Shown here: piece by piece, positions 44,812-54,124 of the stretch | Layout: each line of letters starts with the position of its first letter | How positions within the stretch are numbered: position 1 is the first letter of the stretch | Assembly (NCBI RefSeq): GCF_035998675.1 | Contig: NZ_DASYHI010000018.1 | Span: forward strand, 328,164-392,163 | DNA: 64,000 bases | Source: Telluribacter sp035998675 | GTDB taxonomy: Bacteria; Bacteroidota; Bacteroidia; Cytophagales; Spirosomataceae | Direction of reading: 5' to 3' | The notes under the pieces: model-generated | What the model was told of the DNA's origin: nothing | The model's database searches: none | What the model saw: only the letters and a program-made list of their open reading frames with translations | Made by a program: the position numbers and the translations under genes

Positions 44812-45696
44812 ATGAGTGTGTCAGCAGCGCGTCAAAAATTAACTTTGCGTCATTACCTGGAAGGCTTTCTCCGACTGGTTCGGGTACGCAACCTTTTTAT
44901 TGTAGCCCTGACGCAGTACCTCACGCGCATTCTGCTGATTGGCCCCCGCTCTGACTGGTACACCATCCTGCGCGACCCAGCCCTGTTCCTGATTGTGTTG
45001 TCTACGGTCCTGATTGCCGCCGCGGGCTACATCATCAATGACTACTTCGATGTTAAAATAGATATTGTCAATAAACCTGAACGCGTCATAGTAGGCCGGT
45101 ACTTAAAGCGCCGGGTGGCGATGGGAGCGCACCAGGTACTTAATATACTAGGGGTTCTGCTGGGCCTGATGGTGAGCCGGTGGGTGTTTCTGGTCAATGT
45201 ACTGTCGGTTACGCTGCTGTGGTTTTACTCCGCACAGTTTAAGCGTTTACCTTTCATCGGTAACTTTGTGGTGTCTTTCCTGACGGCCCTGTCGCTGGTG
45301 GTACTTACGGTGTACTACCCCCAGAACCGCCACCTGGTGCTGATATACGCGACCTTTTCCTTTTTTATATCCATGGTCCGGGAAGTCATCAAAGATATAG
45401 AAGATGTACGCGGCGACGAGGCCCACGGATGCCGAACGTTGCCCATTGTGTGGGGAGTGCGGCGTACCAAGTACTTCCTGTACGGGCTCATCGGCCTGTT
45501 TGTAATCACGCTTTTCCTGATGGCCGATTCGCTCAACAACTGGGTGTTGGGGTGGTTATTTGTAGGCCTGCTGGTACCCGTGGCCTGGCTGGTGTACAGC
45601 ATGGTACGGGCCGATACCCGCCGTGATTTTGCGAAGCTAAGCAGCCTCTGTAAGCTCATTATGCTTCTGGGGCTTACTACCATGCTCTGGGCGTAA
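44812..45696 (+). CDS. UbiA-family prenyltransferase
   Basis: This 294-residue membrane enzyme has about eight to nine helices and both Asp-rich prenyl-binding motifs, NDYFDVKID and DIEDVRGDEAHGC. The second resembles geranylgeranylglycerol-phosphate/chlorophyll-type members seen in Bacteroidota. It transfers an isoprenoid chain to an aromatic or polar acceptor; the exact substrate is open. It is divergent from bshA with about 190 bases between. Confidence 0.85.
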   Translation: MSVSAARQKLTLRHYLEGFLRLVRVRNLFIVALTQYLTRILLIGPRSDWYTILRDPALFLIVLSTVLIAAAGYIINDYFDVKIDIVNKPERVIVGRYLKRRVAMGAHQVLNILGVLLGLMVSRWVFLVNVLSVTLLWFYSAQFKRLPFIGNFVVSFLTALSLVVLTVYYPQNRHLVLIYATFSFFISMVREVIKDIEDVRGDEAHGCRTLPIVWGVRRTKYFLYGLIGLFVITLFLMADSLNNWVLGWLFVGLLVPVAWLVYSMVRADTRRDFAKLSSLCKLIMLLGLTTMLWA

Positions 45697-45784
45697 CCAG
45701 CTCATTTTTCAGACTAATTTATTAACCTAACAAGGATATGCGCCTTAGTTTCAGTATGTTTAAGCAAACAAACCTGGCAGACTC

Positions 45785-46480
45785 ATGAAAAGATTACTAC
45801 TAGTACTCGGTATTGTTTGGTATTTGGCTGTTCCGGAGGTTCAGGCCCAAAACTGTCTGGGTGTTCCGGTAAAAGAAGGAGGTGGCTTCGAAATGGTAAG
45901 CTACGATAGCAAAGGAAAAACTACCGGTACCCTGCTCTACAAATTTAAGAATGTAAAGACCGAAGGCGGGGCGACGGTTATTGATATGGAATTTGAATCG
46001 TTTGATAAAAAAGGTACCTCTCAGCTAAAGAACCTGTACCAAATGCGCTGCGACGGTAATCAGCTGGTGCTGGACGCCAACTCGCTGGTGGCGATGGAGC
46101 AGCAAAGGATGTTTAAGGATATGAATATGAAGTTTACCTCGAGCGACATTATTTATCCGGGTCAGCTGGCAGTGGGGCAACAGTTGCAGGATGCCTCCAT
46201 TCACGGAGAAGGCGCTTCCGGGCCGTTGAATGTTACTTTTGATATGGGAATGAATAATCGGAAGGTAGAAGCCCAGGAAAAAATAACGGTACCGGCCGGT
46301 ACCTACGATGCCTACAAAGTAACCTCTGATATGACGGTCAAAACCAAAATGGGCATGGGTATGACGATGGAAGCCCAGTCGGTGTCGTACCGGGTACCGG
46401 GGGTACTTTGGGATGTAAAAAGCGAAACCTACCGAAAGGGTAAGCTGCTGGGGTATACTGAACTCAGTAAGGTTTTTTAG
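45785..46480 (+). CDS. secreted TapB-like/DUF3108-type protein, unknown function
   Basis: This 231-residue protein has a signal peptide (to PEVQAQ) and a beta-rich mature domain with the pattern ITVPAGTYDAYKVTSDM, which is like the TapB/DUF3108 group of periplasmic proteins. It has no catalytic motif. It is in the same direction as the prenyltransferase, about 90 bases apart, and is followed by a hairpin terminator. Confidence 0.75.
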   Translation: MKRLLLVLGIVWYLAVPEVQAQNCLGVPVKEGGGFEMVSYDSKGKTTGTLLYKFKNVKTEGGATVIDMEFESFDKKGTSQLKNLYQMRCDGNQLVLDANSLVAMEQQRMFKDMNMKFTSSDIIYPGQLAVGQQLQDASIHGEGASGPLNVTFDMGMNNRKVEAQEKITVPAGTYDAYKVTSDMTVKTKMGMGMTMEAQSVSYRVPGVLWDVKSETYRKGKLLGYTELSKVF

Positions 46481-46505
46481 TACTTAAAGCCACTTATTTC
46501 CTGAG

Positions 46506-46542
46506 ACCCGTACCGGCCGCCGTAGCCCGTACGGGTTTTTTT
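46506..46542 (+). terminator. intrinsic terminator
   Basis: An 8-bp stem (46506-46513 with 46529-46536) with a GC-rich loop and a run of Ts. Confidence 0.75.
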
Positions 46543-46554
46543 AGTGAAATGCCT

Positions 46555-46562
46555 TAGCTTTG
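46555..46562 (+). promoter_or_regulatory. -7 promoter box TAGCTTTG for purN
   Basis: This exact TAnnTTTG match lies between the terminator and the purN ATG at 46613; it helps exclude the longer frame starting at 46544. Confidence 0.5.
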
Positions 46563-46612
46563 TAGCTGCCGGCCAACCGCTGCCGGTACTGCATTTTATT
46601 ATCTCTCATTGC

Positions 46613-47188
46613 ATGAAACAGATTGCTATTTTTGCCTCCGGTTCGGGTTCCAACGCCGAAAGAATTGCTGAGTATTTCAGTCAGAAACCGGGAGTAGAGA
46701 TTACCCTGATTCTTACGAACAACCCCCAGGCTGGTGTAATTCAGCGCGCCCGGAAGCTGCATATACCCGTGGTAGTTTTTGACAGAGCTACTTTCTACGA
46801 ATCGGAACGCGTACTACAACTCCTCCGGAAGCAGGAGATAGACCTGATCGTACTGGCCGGATTCATGATGCTGATTCCCGAAGGGCTGGTAAAAGCCTTT
46901 CCCAACCGTATTCTGAATATTCACCCGGCACTGCTTCCGCGCTACGGCGGAAAAGGGATGTACGGCCACTTCGTGCACGAAGCCGTGATAGCGGCCGGTG
47001 AGGTAGAGTCAGGCATTACCATTCATTATGTCAATGAGCACTACGACGAAGGACAGATTGCCTTTCAGGTAAGTTGTCCCGTAGCGCCCACCGATACCGC
47101 GGCTGATGTGGCCCGGAAGGTTCAGGTACTTGAGCACGAGCACTATCCGCGCGTGGTGGAGCAAGTACTGAACGCGCTGCCGGAGTAG
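46613..47188 (+). CDS. purN: phosphoribosylglycinamide formyltransferase
   Basis: PurN formylates GAR using 10-formyl-THF in purine synthesis. The 191 residues match the family. The N-terminal phosphate site is FASGSGSNAE, the catalytic Asn-His pair is in ILNIHPALLP, and the catalytic Asp lies in EHYDEGQI. The ATG at 46613 is preferred since it gives the family N-terminus MKQIAIFASG and sits after a -7 box. It is convergent with the LruC gene through a shared terminator. Confidence 0.96.
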   Translation: MKQIAIFASGSGSNAERIAEYFSQKPGVEITLILTNNPQAGVIQRARKLHIPVVVFDRATFYESERVLQLLRKQEIDLIVLAGFMMLIPEGLVKAFPNRILNIHPALLPRYGGKGMYGHFVHEAVIAAGEVESGITIHYVNEHYDEGQIAFQVSCPVAPTDTAADVARKVQVLEHEHYPRVVEQVLNALPE

Positions 47189-47210
47189 TCTTTATTAATG
47201 CGACGGTATA

Positions 47211-47253
47211 AAAAGCAGAAACCCCGGCCGGTAGGGTCGGGGTTTCTGCTTTT
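47211..47253. terminator. bidirectional terminator
   Basis: A 16-bp perfect stem (47211-47226 with 47238-47253) with A and T flanks lies between convergent genes. Confidence 0.9.
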
Positions 47254-49449
47254 TTAATGGAAAGTCTTTGCCTGGTTTTTGTTGCCGGGTTTGTCTTCGT
47301 ACCAGTCGGTGCGTTGGGAGCCACCGCTTTTGGCCCAATCACTGAAGTAAAGGTAGGCATCGGTAATGGGAGCCGTTTCAATCGGATAGTTGAATTCGAC
47401 GGGTATTTCAATAGCCCAGGGCAGGTTACTGCTGGTGCGGTAATAGCGGCTACTGGCTGGCTTTGAATCGTCTTTTAAGGTACCAAACAGGCTGACATTG
47501 GCTTTGGCCGTCGGGGCGTAGTTGGCCAGGTGAACCTCTACCTCCCGCTTGCCATTTACAATAATAAACGGATTTATCTTTTCCTGACTGGCTTTGGCGG
47601 CATCCAATGGAGTTGCGAACTTGACAACTACTTCCAGCGCGTTGGTAGTACCCACCGGATTTTCCTTGACGGTATTGAACATGGAGCCGGAGGTACGCTT
47701 TATGAGCGGCTCGGGCGAGTCAAAGGCAACAATAACCGCCTTGGGCTGTCCGGCTTCGGTTTTATTTGCCGCCAACTGCACGTACCCTTTGGTATGGCTG
47801 TATCCGGTAACACTGGCCACCTCGTTACTGTTGACGCCATCGAGCTGGAAGCCGAAGCCGTTTTCAAAAGCCGCTCCGATGGCTTTTATCACGATCTGGT
47901 TTTTTAACTCCACCAGTTTGTTGTCGGCGTTGAAAACACGGGTGACGCGGGAGTTGATAACCAGGTCGTTAAAATCATAGTCGCCGGTGCCTGGCCACAG
48001 GTCCTCAAAGCCGTAGGTGGCCCAGCCGCTGGCCGAGGGATAATAGCTGTTGTAAGCGCGGGTAGGGTCATTGGGATAATCGTCCATGACATTGGAGATA
48101 CCATCCTTGTCGTTATCGGTAGTAGTGGGGTCAGGTGCAGTACCAAAACCCTCCGGATTACAACTTGTTTTGGCCAGGTAGGTACCGCCGCAGCTGAAAA
48201 AGGCACTGGAAATTTTGGAGCTATTCTGATCCAAGCCGTTTTCATCACACAAAGTAATACTACCGGTCATGTTAGCACTTCCGGTCAGCTTGGATTGCCC
48301 CGAAACCTTCACAATTGATTTCGAGCCGCTACCGCTAATCGTACCATTCAGGCTGATGTTCTTGGTACTTAGCATGGCCCCATCCATCAGGGTTAGGCTA
48401 CTGCTTCCGGAAATATCGGTATCGTTACTTACCTGGATATAGCCCCGGTTAATGAAGTTATTATTTGTTTTAAATTCATCCTTAACGTACAACTTACAGT
48501 TATTTTCATTGAGTGAGCTACCGTTGGCCTGGTACTTGTCATCGACGGTCATTACGTTATTGTTAACAAAATGGCGGTTGTTGCTGAAAGTACCTTTCAC
48601 GTGCAATTCACCGTTATTGACAAAGGTGTTGGTATTATTGTTGCTTACCGTAAAATCGCCGTTCACGACCATTTTGCCGTGATTTTCAAAGGAGCCTCCC
48701 ATTGAAATTTTGTCCTCCAAGGTCAGTGCCTCTGAGTAGTTATACACCTTTGCACTTGGGGTATTGCCAGTAATATCATCAATACCAACTACTGAACCTT
48801 CCAGAAAGTAAACCTTGCAGTCGTTGTTATTCATGTTTATTTTCAAATCCGTGGGGTTACCACAAATCCGTAATTCACCCCCTTTCATGGTGATGGTACC
48901 GCTGTAGGTACCTTTCAGACTGATTATCTCGCCGCCATTGATAGTCAGGTTATTCTTGTGGTTTGTATAGGATTTAGTAACTCCGGTGACGCAATCCAGG
49001 CCGGAGTTAGCCTGTTTTCTCAGGGCCAGGATGGGGGTAGCGGTTTTAAAGTCGGCAGAAGCATAGTCATCGGCCTTTATTTTTTTTACTTCCGAGGCCC
49101 CATTGGCGTTGATCTTCTCAATGTGCAGTTCCTTTAGAGGCGCCGGTATCCGGAACTCCAGCGTCAGGCTCTGGTCGGCCGCGGTCAGGCCGGATACCAG
49201 CAGTTGCCCCACGGTAGGCAGGTCGTTGTAAACATTAATCCGGAAGCGTTCGCCGGGGAAATTAGGGTTGGCTACCTTTACACTAAGCTTAATATCCCGC
49301 GTTGATTTAAATTCAAAGTTCTCACTTACTTTCAGATCCTTGATGGGGATTTCACTGCCGTTACGGGTGGGGTCCAGGTGTTTGGGAATACAGCCGTAGA
49401 CAAGTAAAATAATTACAAATAGGGGAAGGTTTGTTTTTAATAGTTTCAT
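47254..49449 (-). CDS. LruC-domain (DUF4842) surface lipoprotein with beta-solenoid
   Basis: This 731-residue lipoprotein has lipobox VYGC near the N-terminus. Residues about 160-430 form imperfect repeats of about 18-22 residues rich in Asn, Gly, Thr and Val (NNGELHVKGTFSNN, NENNCKLYVKDEFKTNN), a likely beta-solenoid. A calcium-like DNDKDGISNVMDDYPNDP loop and the LruC domain (YGFEDLWPGTGDYDFNDLVI onward) follow. The ATG at 49449 gives a clean signal peptide; the longer frame to 49497 does not. An adhesin or matrix role is likely. Confidence 0.9.
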   Translation of the reverse strand: MKLLKTNLPLFVIILLVYGCIPKHLDPTRNGSEIPIKDLKVSENFEFKSTRDIKLSVKVANPNFPGERFRINVYNDLPTVGQLLVSGLTAADQSLTLEFRIPAPLKELHIEKINANGASEVKKIKADDYASADFKTATPILALRKQANSGLDCVTGVTKSYTNHKNNLTINGGEIISLKGTYSGTITMKGGELRICGNPTDLKINMNNNDCKVYFLEGSVVGIDDITGNTPSAKVYNYSEALTLEDKISMGGSFENHGKMVVNGDFTVSNNNTNTFVNNGELHVKGTFSNNRHFVNNNVMTVDDKYQANGSSLNENNCKLYVKDEFKTNNNFINRGYIQVSNDTDISGSSSLTLMDGAMLSTKNISLNGTISGSGSKSIVKVSGQSKLTGSANMTGSITLCDENGLDQNSSKISSAFFSCGGTYLAKTSCNPEGFGTAPDPTTTDNDKDGISNVMDDYPNDPTRAYNSYYPSASGWATYGFEDLWPGTGDYDFNDLVINSRVTRVFNADNKLVELKNQIVIKAIGAAFENGFGFQLDGVNSNEVASVTGYSHTKGYVQLAANKTEAGQPKAVIVAFDSPEPLIKRTSGSMFNTVKENPVGTTNALEVVVKFATPLDAAKASQEKINPFIIVNGKREVEVHLANYAPTAKANVSLFGTLKDDSKPASSRYYRTSSNLPWAIEIPVEFNYPIETAPITDAYLYFSDWAKSGGSQRTDWYEDKPGNKNQAKTFH

Positions 49450-49561
49450 GGAGGTGGTTGATTTTTGCCAGGATTCGTTATAGATAGTGTGTTTCAAAAC
49501 CTTTTCTTGAAGGAGTTGAAGCAGCTATCCCAAAGCAAAAATCAGTCCAGAAATTGGGGTA

Positions 49562-49608
49562 GTACCCTCTGAAAAAGGAGCGGGTAAGGACTTTTTTTCA
49601 GAGGATAC
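49562..49608. repeat. inverted repeat between LruC and nitrilase genes
   Basis: The 11-bp arms (49566-49576 with 49594-49604) extend outward by three more pairs after one mismatch. This probably forms a terminator for the nitrilase transcript. Confidence 0.55.
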
Positions 49609-49644
49609 TATAAGTGCCGAATAGGGGTCCGGTACAGGTAGGGG

Positions 49645-50598
49645 TTACTGAGTAGGCTGAAGCCACACGACCTTCTGTTCCGACTCGTGGGGCTGGCTTA
49701 TTATATCACCGTATAGTTCAGGTCGGCGGGCCTTGATGTAACGGTACCCACCCGCCTGCGTTAGCTTTTGCGGGGTACATAAGGCCGTGGCAACTTCATT
49801 ACCCAGCGAGCGACATTCGGCCAGCACATCACCAAAAGGGTCCAGGATCATGGAGCAACCGTTTTTGAGCTGGTCGTCGTCCATACCGATGGGATTGGAG
49901 AATACCACAAAGATGCCGTTGTCGTAAGCCCGGGCGGGTAGCCACTTCATCAGCCAGGAGCGACCTTTCATTCCGTCAAACTCCAGGCGGAGGGAGGTAG
50001 GATCAGCCTCCCGGTTTTTCCAGAGTTCGGGGTCAACAAAGCCGGCTCCGGGTCGGGTTGAGGGCGTACACATGGTAACGTGCGGCATAAATAGTACCTG
50101 AGCGCCCAGCAGGGTAGTGGCCCGGACGTTTTCGACCACGTTGTTGTCGTAGCATATTAGTATACCACACTTCCAGCCCAACAAATCAAACACCACGTAC
50201 TGGTCGCCGGGAGTAAGATGGGGGTTAATAAAGGGGTGCAACTTGCGGTACTTGGCTACCAGGCCGTTTTTATCCACGCACACATAGGCTTTGAAAAGAT
50301 TATCATCCTGGTCTTTTTCAAAGAGTCCTGCCAGTATAGCCATGTCGTGCTCGCGGGCAATCTCTGTCAGCTTCTCTATACTTTCACCACCGGGGATATA
50401 CTCCGCCAGGTCCAGCATTTGCTCGCGGGAAAGGTGGCGGGCAAAGGTATAGCCGGTCACCGAGCATTCGTGGAATGCTACTACCTGAGCGCCCTGTTTT
50501 TTGGCATCTGCCGTTAAGGCGCCAATCATGGAAAGGTTATACGCTTTATCACCACTGCTGTTCTCAAACTGGGCAGTCGCTATTCTCAGGGTATCCAT
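49645..50598 (-). CDS. carbon-nitrogen hydrolase (nitrilase superfamily)
   Basis: This 317-residue enzyme has the Glu-Lys-Cys triad: Glu44 in FHECSVTGY, Lys119 in KYRKLHPF and Cys149 in GILICYDN. Members hydrolyse amides or nitriles; this one has the amidase-like ordering without an extra domain. It is divergent from a DUF4834 gene and not part of a visible pathway operon. Confidence 0.93.
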   Translation of the reverse strand: MDTLRIATAQFENSSGDKAYNLSMIGALTADAKKQGAQVVAFHECSVTGYTFARHLSREQMLDLAEYIPGGESIEKLTEIAREHDMAILAGLFEKDQDDNLFKAYVCVDKNGLVAKYRKLHPFINPHLTPGDQYVVFDLLGWKCGILICYDNNVVENVRATTLLGAQVLFMPHVTMCTPSTRPGAGFVDPELWKNREADPTSLRLEFDGMKGRSWLMKWLPARAYDNGIFVVFSNPIGMDDDQLKNGCSMILDPFGDVLAECRSLGNEVATALCTPQKLTQAGGYRYIKARRPELYGDIISQPHESEQKVVWLQPTQ

Positions 50599-50776
50599 TT
50601 TTATTGTCGTTGAAATTGGTTATTAAAAAGGTAAAAGTACGCCTGTTACCATTCCTAACATTTAAAAGCCTTTCTTGTAGCCGGAATGAAACTCGTACCA
50701 GTATTTTTCGTTATATTAAGAAAGTGTTGCGACCTTTGCGAGGTTGATTTATTTCCATCGAGAAACAAAGTACCCT

Positions 50777-51019
50777 ATGAAACTGCTATTTAATATATTC
50801 CTCATATTCATGCTCCTGACGGCCTTTGTTCCACCCTTTCGTCGGTTCCTGTTTCATTTGCTGGTAGGAAGGCAACTTGTAAAGGAGCAAAAAAAAGCCG
50901 ACCAGGCGCGTCAACGGACTGGTCGGAATGGTGTTCAGGTAGATCATGCACCTCCCGGTACCAGCGATTCTCGCTTTAAAGGCGGAGAGTACGTTGACTA
51001 CGAGGAAGTTAAGGACTAA
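50777..51019 (+). CDS. DUF4834 family protein
   Basis: This 80-residue small protein has an N-terminal transmembrane helix and the C-terminal motif FKGGEYVDYEEVK that marks DUF4834, a Bacteroidota family of unknown role. The ATG at 50777 is chosen over an upstream in-frame ATG at 50744. It is convergent with the SGNH gene, with adjacent stops. Confidence 0.8.
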   Translation: MKLLFNIFLIFMLLTAFVPPFRRFLFHLLVGRQLVKEQKKADQARQRTGRNGVQVDHAPPGTSDSRFKGGEYVDYEEVKD

Positions 51020-52375
51020 TTAAACGTCCTTATTCGCTTTCTTCACTTTCAGGTTTGCCAACGCAGTGCTGTCAGTCGGTGTAGTACTACGACCGGTAAT
51101 AACCCGGTACATCTCGTCCGCTATAATCTCGTGTGCATGCGGATTGGGGTGCCCGTCGGCCATTACTGAATCCTTCCCGTTGGGTTTATACCAGTGTCCG
51201 TACAGTCGGCCGTAGGTATCTCCTTCCTTGAGATTATACTTCTTGATCAGCGCCGTATCAGCATGGATAATAGGTATATTACGCTCGTACACCAGGCTCG
51301 GGGGTAGTTTTGTCTCATAGCCCCAGCCGGTACCCGAGGTCCAGATATACATTTGGGAGCCATTCTGCTTACACACGTCGGCGATACGACCGTAACCGTA
51401 CTGTTCTGCTTTCAGGGCATCGTTGGTGGGGCGGGGCGTAATGCCTACCAGCATTTTTGCCTTGGTGGTCAGTTCCATGACGTCCTGGTAAATTAAAGTA
51501 GGAGCCACTCGCGCATAAAATTTGGAGAAATCCCAGGGATTGCGCGGGGTGTGTTTGAAATCTGCCAGGGGTATACGCAGGCCCCGGGGCGAAAAAGCCG
51601 GTAGTTCCAGTCCTTCATTGCTGAAGTAAGGAATCGGGAAAGTACCTCCCAGGAAGTTTTGGTAAGGCGACATGGAACGGTGGGCCAGCCAGGTAGTATA
51701 TTGCGTAACCACGTAGTCGGGCTTGAGCTTGGGAATCAACTCCTCGGCTTTCAGTACCATCTGGGATAGTCCGTAGCCACTTGTGGCGGCGTTGATATAA
51801 TCGCCACCTAGTTTCTGACTCAGGTGATAGGCAAAGGTACTATCCGCAAAAACGGCATCCCCATAGCTTACCGAACAGCCCAGGTACAGTACCAGTGGTC
51901 TTTTTTTGTTATGCTTGTAGCCCTGCGGAATACGGTTGCCGTTTTCGTCATGAAAAACTACAATATCCCGGAAGCCCAGCAGACGGTAGCCAATGGAGTT
52001 GGGCAGGTGTTTGTAGCCAAGCCTATCGTCGTTCACGTAAACTTTCCCTACTTTTTCACCCCGCTCTTTGGCCAGATTATACATGGGAAGCATTTGCATG
52101 CGCAGGCTCCAGCCGTACATAATGGCCGGAATCAGTAGGAGTATGGCAATCCGGAAGGCCACCGACTGGCGGAAGGGTTTTTTCCAGAAGGTGTAGGTGA
52201 TACCCAGGATCCAGAAAAGGATGAGGAATATCTTGAGGTAGGTCATGATATTACCGAAGCTGCCAATCAACCACTGACTAAGGCCGGTAATTACTTTCAG
52301 GATAGCCCCCTGACCAAACTGCAGGAGAACAAGAATAATGAAAATATAAAGGGTGAACTTGATATTCTGCTTCAT
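51020..52375 (-). CDS. SGNH/GDSL-hydrolase-like membrane protein
   Basis: This 451-residue protein has three N-terminal transmembrane helices and a periplasmic SGNH domain: Ser in YLGCSVSYGDA (block I) and Asp/His in MADGHPNPHAHEI (block V), both present. It may be an esterase of surface glycans or lipids. A candidate -7 box lies at 52477. Confidence 0.82.
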   Translation of the reverse strand: MKQNIKFTLYIFIILVLLQFGQGAILKVITGLSQWLIGSFGNIMTYLKIFLILFWILGITYTFWKKPFRQSVAFRIAILLLIPAIMYGWSLRMQMLPMYNLAKERGEKVGKVYVNDDRLGYKHLPNSIGYRLLGFRDIVVFHDENGNRIPQGYKHNKKRPLVLYLGCSVSYGDAVFADSTFAYHLSQKLGGDYINAATSGYGLSQMVLKAEELIPKLKPDYVVTQYTTWLAHRSMSPYQNFLGGTFPIPYFSNEGLELPAFSPRGLRIPLADFKHTPRNPWDFSKFYARVAPTLIYQDVMELTTKAKMLVGITPRPTNDALKAEQYGYGRIADVCKQNGSQMYIWTSGTGWGYETKLPPSLVYERNIPIIHADTALIKKYNLKEGDTYGRLYGHWYKPNGKDSVMADGHPNPHAHEIIADEMYRVITGRSTTPTDSTALANLKVKKANKDV

Positions 52376-52476
52376 ACAAGTAATTTAATAATTTACTAAG
52401 ACCAACACGGACCATTTTCTAGCCGCGAAAATAGATAACAACTTTGAATAATAACGGAAATAACCGGAGTTAGATG

Positions 52477-52484
52477 CAAAACTA
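52477..52484 (-). promoter_or_regulatory. -7 promoter box TAGTTTTG
   Basis: This exact TAnnTTTG match is about 100 bases before the SGNH membrane gene. Confidence 0.35.
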
Positions 52485-53014
52485 TCAAGAGCAGGGTAAA
52501 GTTCATATCAAACCCATAACGAAACAAAAACGGTTTGGAATGCCTGGAGGTAAAGGAAAAATCATATTATTAATAAATCATCAGGCAATGCTTCAATAGT
52601 ACAATGGCCGAAAGATAAAGCCTTGCTTTTTGTTATATTCCAGCGCCGGGGCGGGTAAGTGAAAGATACTTACTACATAAAATACGGTTTTCAGAAGGTT
52701 GCTGCGGGTTTTGATGTTCATCTGGTTCAGGTTGAAGGTAAGAAAGTACCTACGGTATTCGGCATACCCCTGTTTTCTGTTCCCCGGAAGCAGTTGCGGC
52801 CAATGAAAAAGATAAAGGATAGAAAAATAGCAACTTAGTTTTTTCTCTTTTCCTCCGGAGAAATACCTAAAAGGATGACTTGCTATCAAGTTACATTATT
52901 TTAAAGGAGTTGAATCCTGGCTTTTTGTACAATGGTTAACTTGACATTTTAAATTAATGTTTTGGCCCCTAAAAAGTAAGTTGCACTTTGGTATCTGGAA
53001 CAAAGCCTTCTTTT
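52485..53014. other. gene-free stretch
   Basis: No supported gene is visible here; a 98-codon minus frame at 52593-52889 looks random. I see no strong hairpin or repeat. Confidence 0.4.
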
Positions 53015-53830
53015 TCAATCTGCATCAATATCATAGGATACTCCCAACGAGAACATGAAAAGGCCATAGCAGATGGTACCCAAAGCAACCAGAATAAAGT
53101 ACACATGCCCCACATGATCTCCGATAAAATCGAAAGCCTTATCGGTGTTTACCACGAATCGGGCATCATCCAGTAGGCCAGCTTTCAGGAAGAAAAACCC
53201 GATGATTCCCAGTATTATACCTCGGGCCAGGTAACCTATCCAGGCCAGAAGATGAATAAGTTTTTTAGTACCAGAACTAAATTGAGCTATATCCAGCCGT
53301 TCTTTATAGCCCCGGGTTACTCCGTAAAAGAACTGCACTAAAGCCGTGGTACACACAATGACTCCCAGGCTGATAATGAACCAGTCGCCCCAGTTTTCCT
53401 CGAGCAGGCTTCTTACCATTTGCCGCTGCTCTTCGGGTTCGCCGTTTTCCGGAATATTTCCGATCCCGAGTAGGACTTCAATGGCTGTATAGGCAATCAG
53501 GGCATCGGCAATGGTACTTAGGGCAATCCCCGCTCTTCTTGCCAATCCTCTCGCATCTTTTCCGTATCCGTAAGGGTCCTTAATGGTTTCGTAGATACGC
53601 CAGAGTATATAACAGATGGTACCCAGCAAAATAACCAGGTTCAGGATCTTGCCCAGGAAGTAACTATCCAGAAAGACCAGCAGGCTGCTTTCATCGGCAC
53701 CTCCATCCTTTAACTTTAGAAAAGAAAGAATAGCGATTACGCCTATAGCCAGGTATATAATACCCGTAGAGGCACAGCCGAATACCGGCAGGTAGTGGAC
53801 AATAGCTCTCTTCTTATCATCAGTTTTCAT
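53015..53830 (-). CDS. DUF1206 membrane protein
   Basis: This 271-residue protein has six hydrophobic helices in the repeated pattern of DUF1206 (GxIYLAIGVIAIL, GTICYILWRIYE, ARGIILGIIGFFF, GTICYGLFMFSLG). The function of the family is unknown. It is a single gene; a candidate small orphan lies upstream on the opposite strand. Confidence 0.88.
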   Translation of the reverse strand: MKTDDKKRAIVHYLPVFGCASTGIIYLAIGVIAILSFLKLKDGGADESSLLVFLDSYFLGKILNLVILLGTICYILWRIYETIKDPYGYGKDARGLARRAGIALSTIADALIAYTAIEVLLGIGNIPENGEPEEQRQMVRSLLEENWGDWFIISLGVIVCTTALVQFFYGVTRGYKERLDIAQFSSGTKKLIHLLAWIGYLARGIILGIIGFFFLKAGLLDDARFVVNTDKAFDFIGDHVGHVYFILVALGTICYGLFMFSLGVSYDIDAD

Positions 53831-53891
53831 TTACAGGATTTTTAGGTAAATAATCTGTCGGCGACAGCCTGTTCCTGCTTACCCTGTGATA

Positions 53892-54071
53892 ATGGCGGCA
53901 AACAAAGTGGGGGGCAATAAGAGGGTTATTCTGAACAGGAAAAGCAGGTTGAGGGAAAAAGCACACGAAACCAGAAACAAAAGAAACGTACCAGGAATCA
54001 GGAAGTTTTTTAAATGGAAGTACCTGAAACCCGAAGCAAACGAAAAGGAGGACTTAGTACCGGGAAAATAA
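53892..54071 (+). CDS. possible small basic protein
   Basis: This 59-codon frame from the ATG at 53892 encodes a very Lys/Arg-rich peptide with no recognisable fold. It lies in a 294-base gap between divergent DUF1206 and the carB tail. It may be a chance frame; kept at low confidence because it fills the gap. Confidence 0.25.
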   Translation: MAANKVGGNKRVILNRKSRLREKAHETRNKRNVPGIRKFFKWKYLKPEANEKEDLVPGK

Positions 54072-54073
54072 AA

Positions 54074-54103
54074 AGGCGGACCGTTCCGGAGAACCGCCCG
54101 CCT
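54074..54103 (-). terminator. terminator of carB
   Basis: A 6-bp GC stem (54074-54079 with 54098-54103) has an A-rich tract on its left, giving a U tract on the minus-strand transcript. Confidence 0.5.
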
Positions 54104-54124
54104 ACTAAATAACCAATCAGGTAC

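Noticed and set aside
52593..52889. 98-codon minus-strand frame in the gap before DUF1206
   Set aside because: Aromatic-rich with no domain, no promoter box and no partner; most likely chance.
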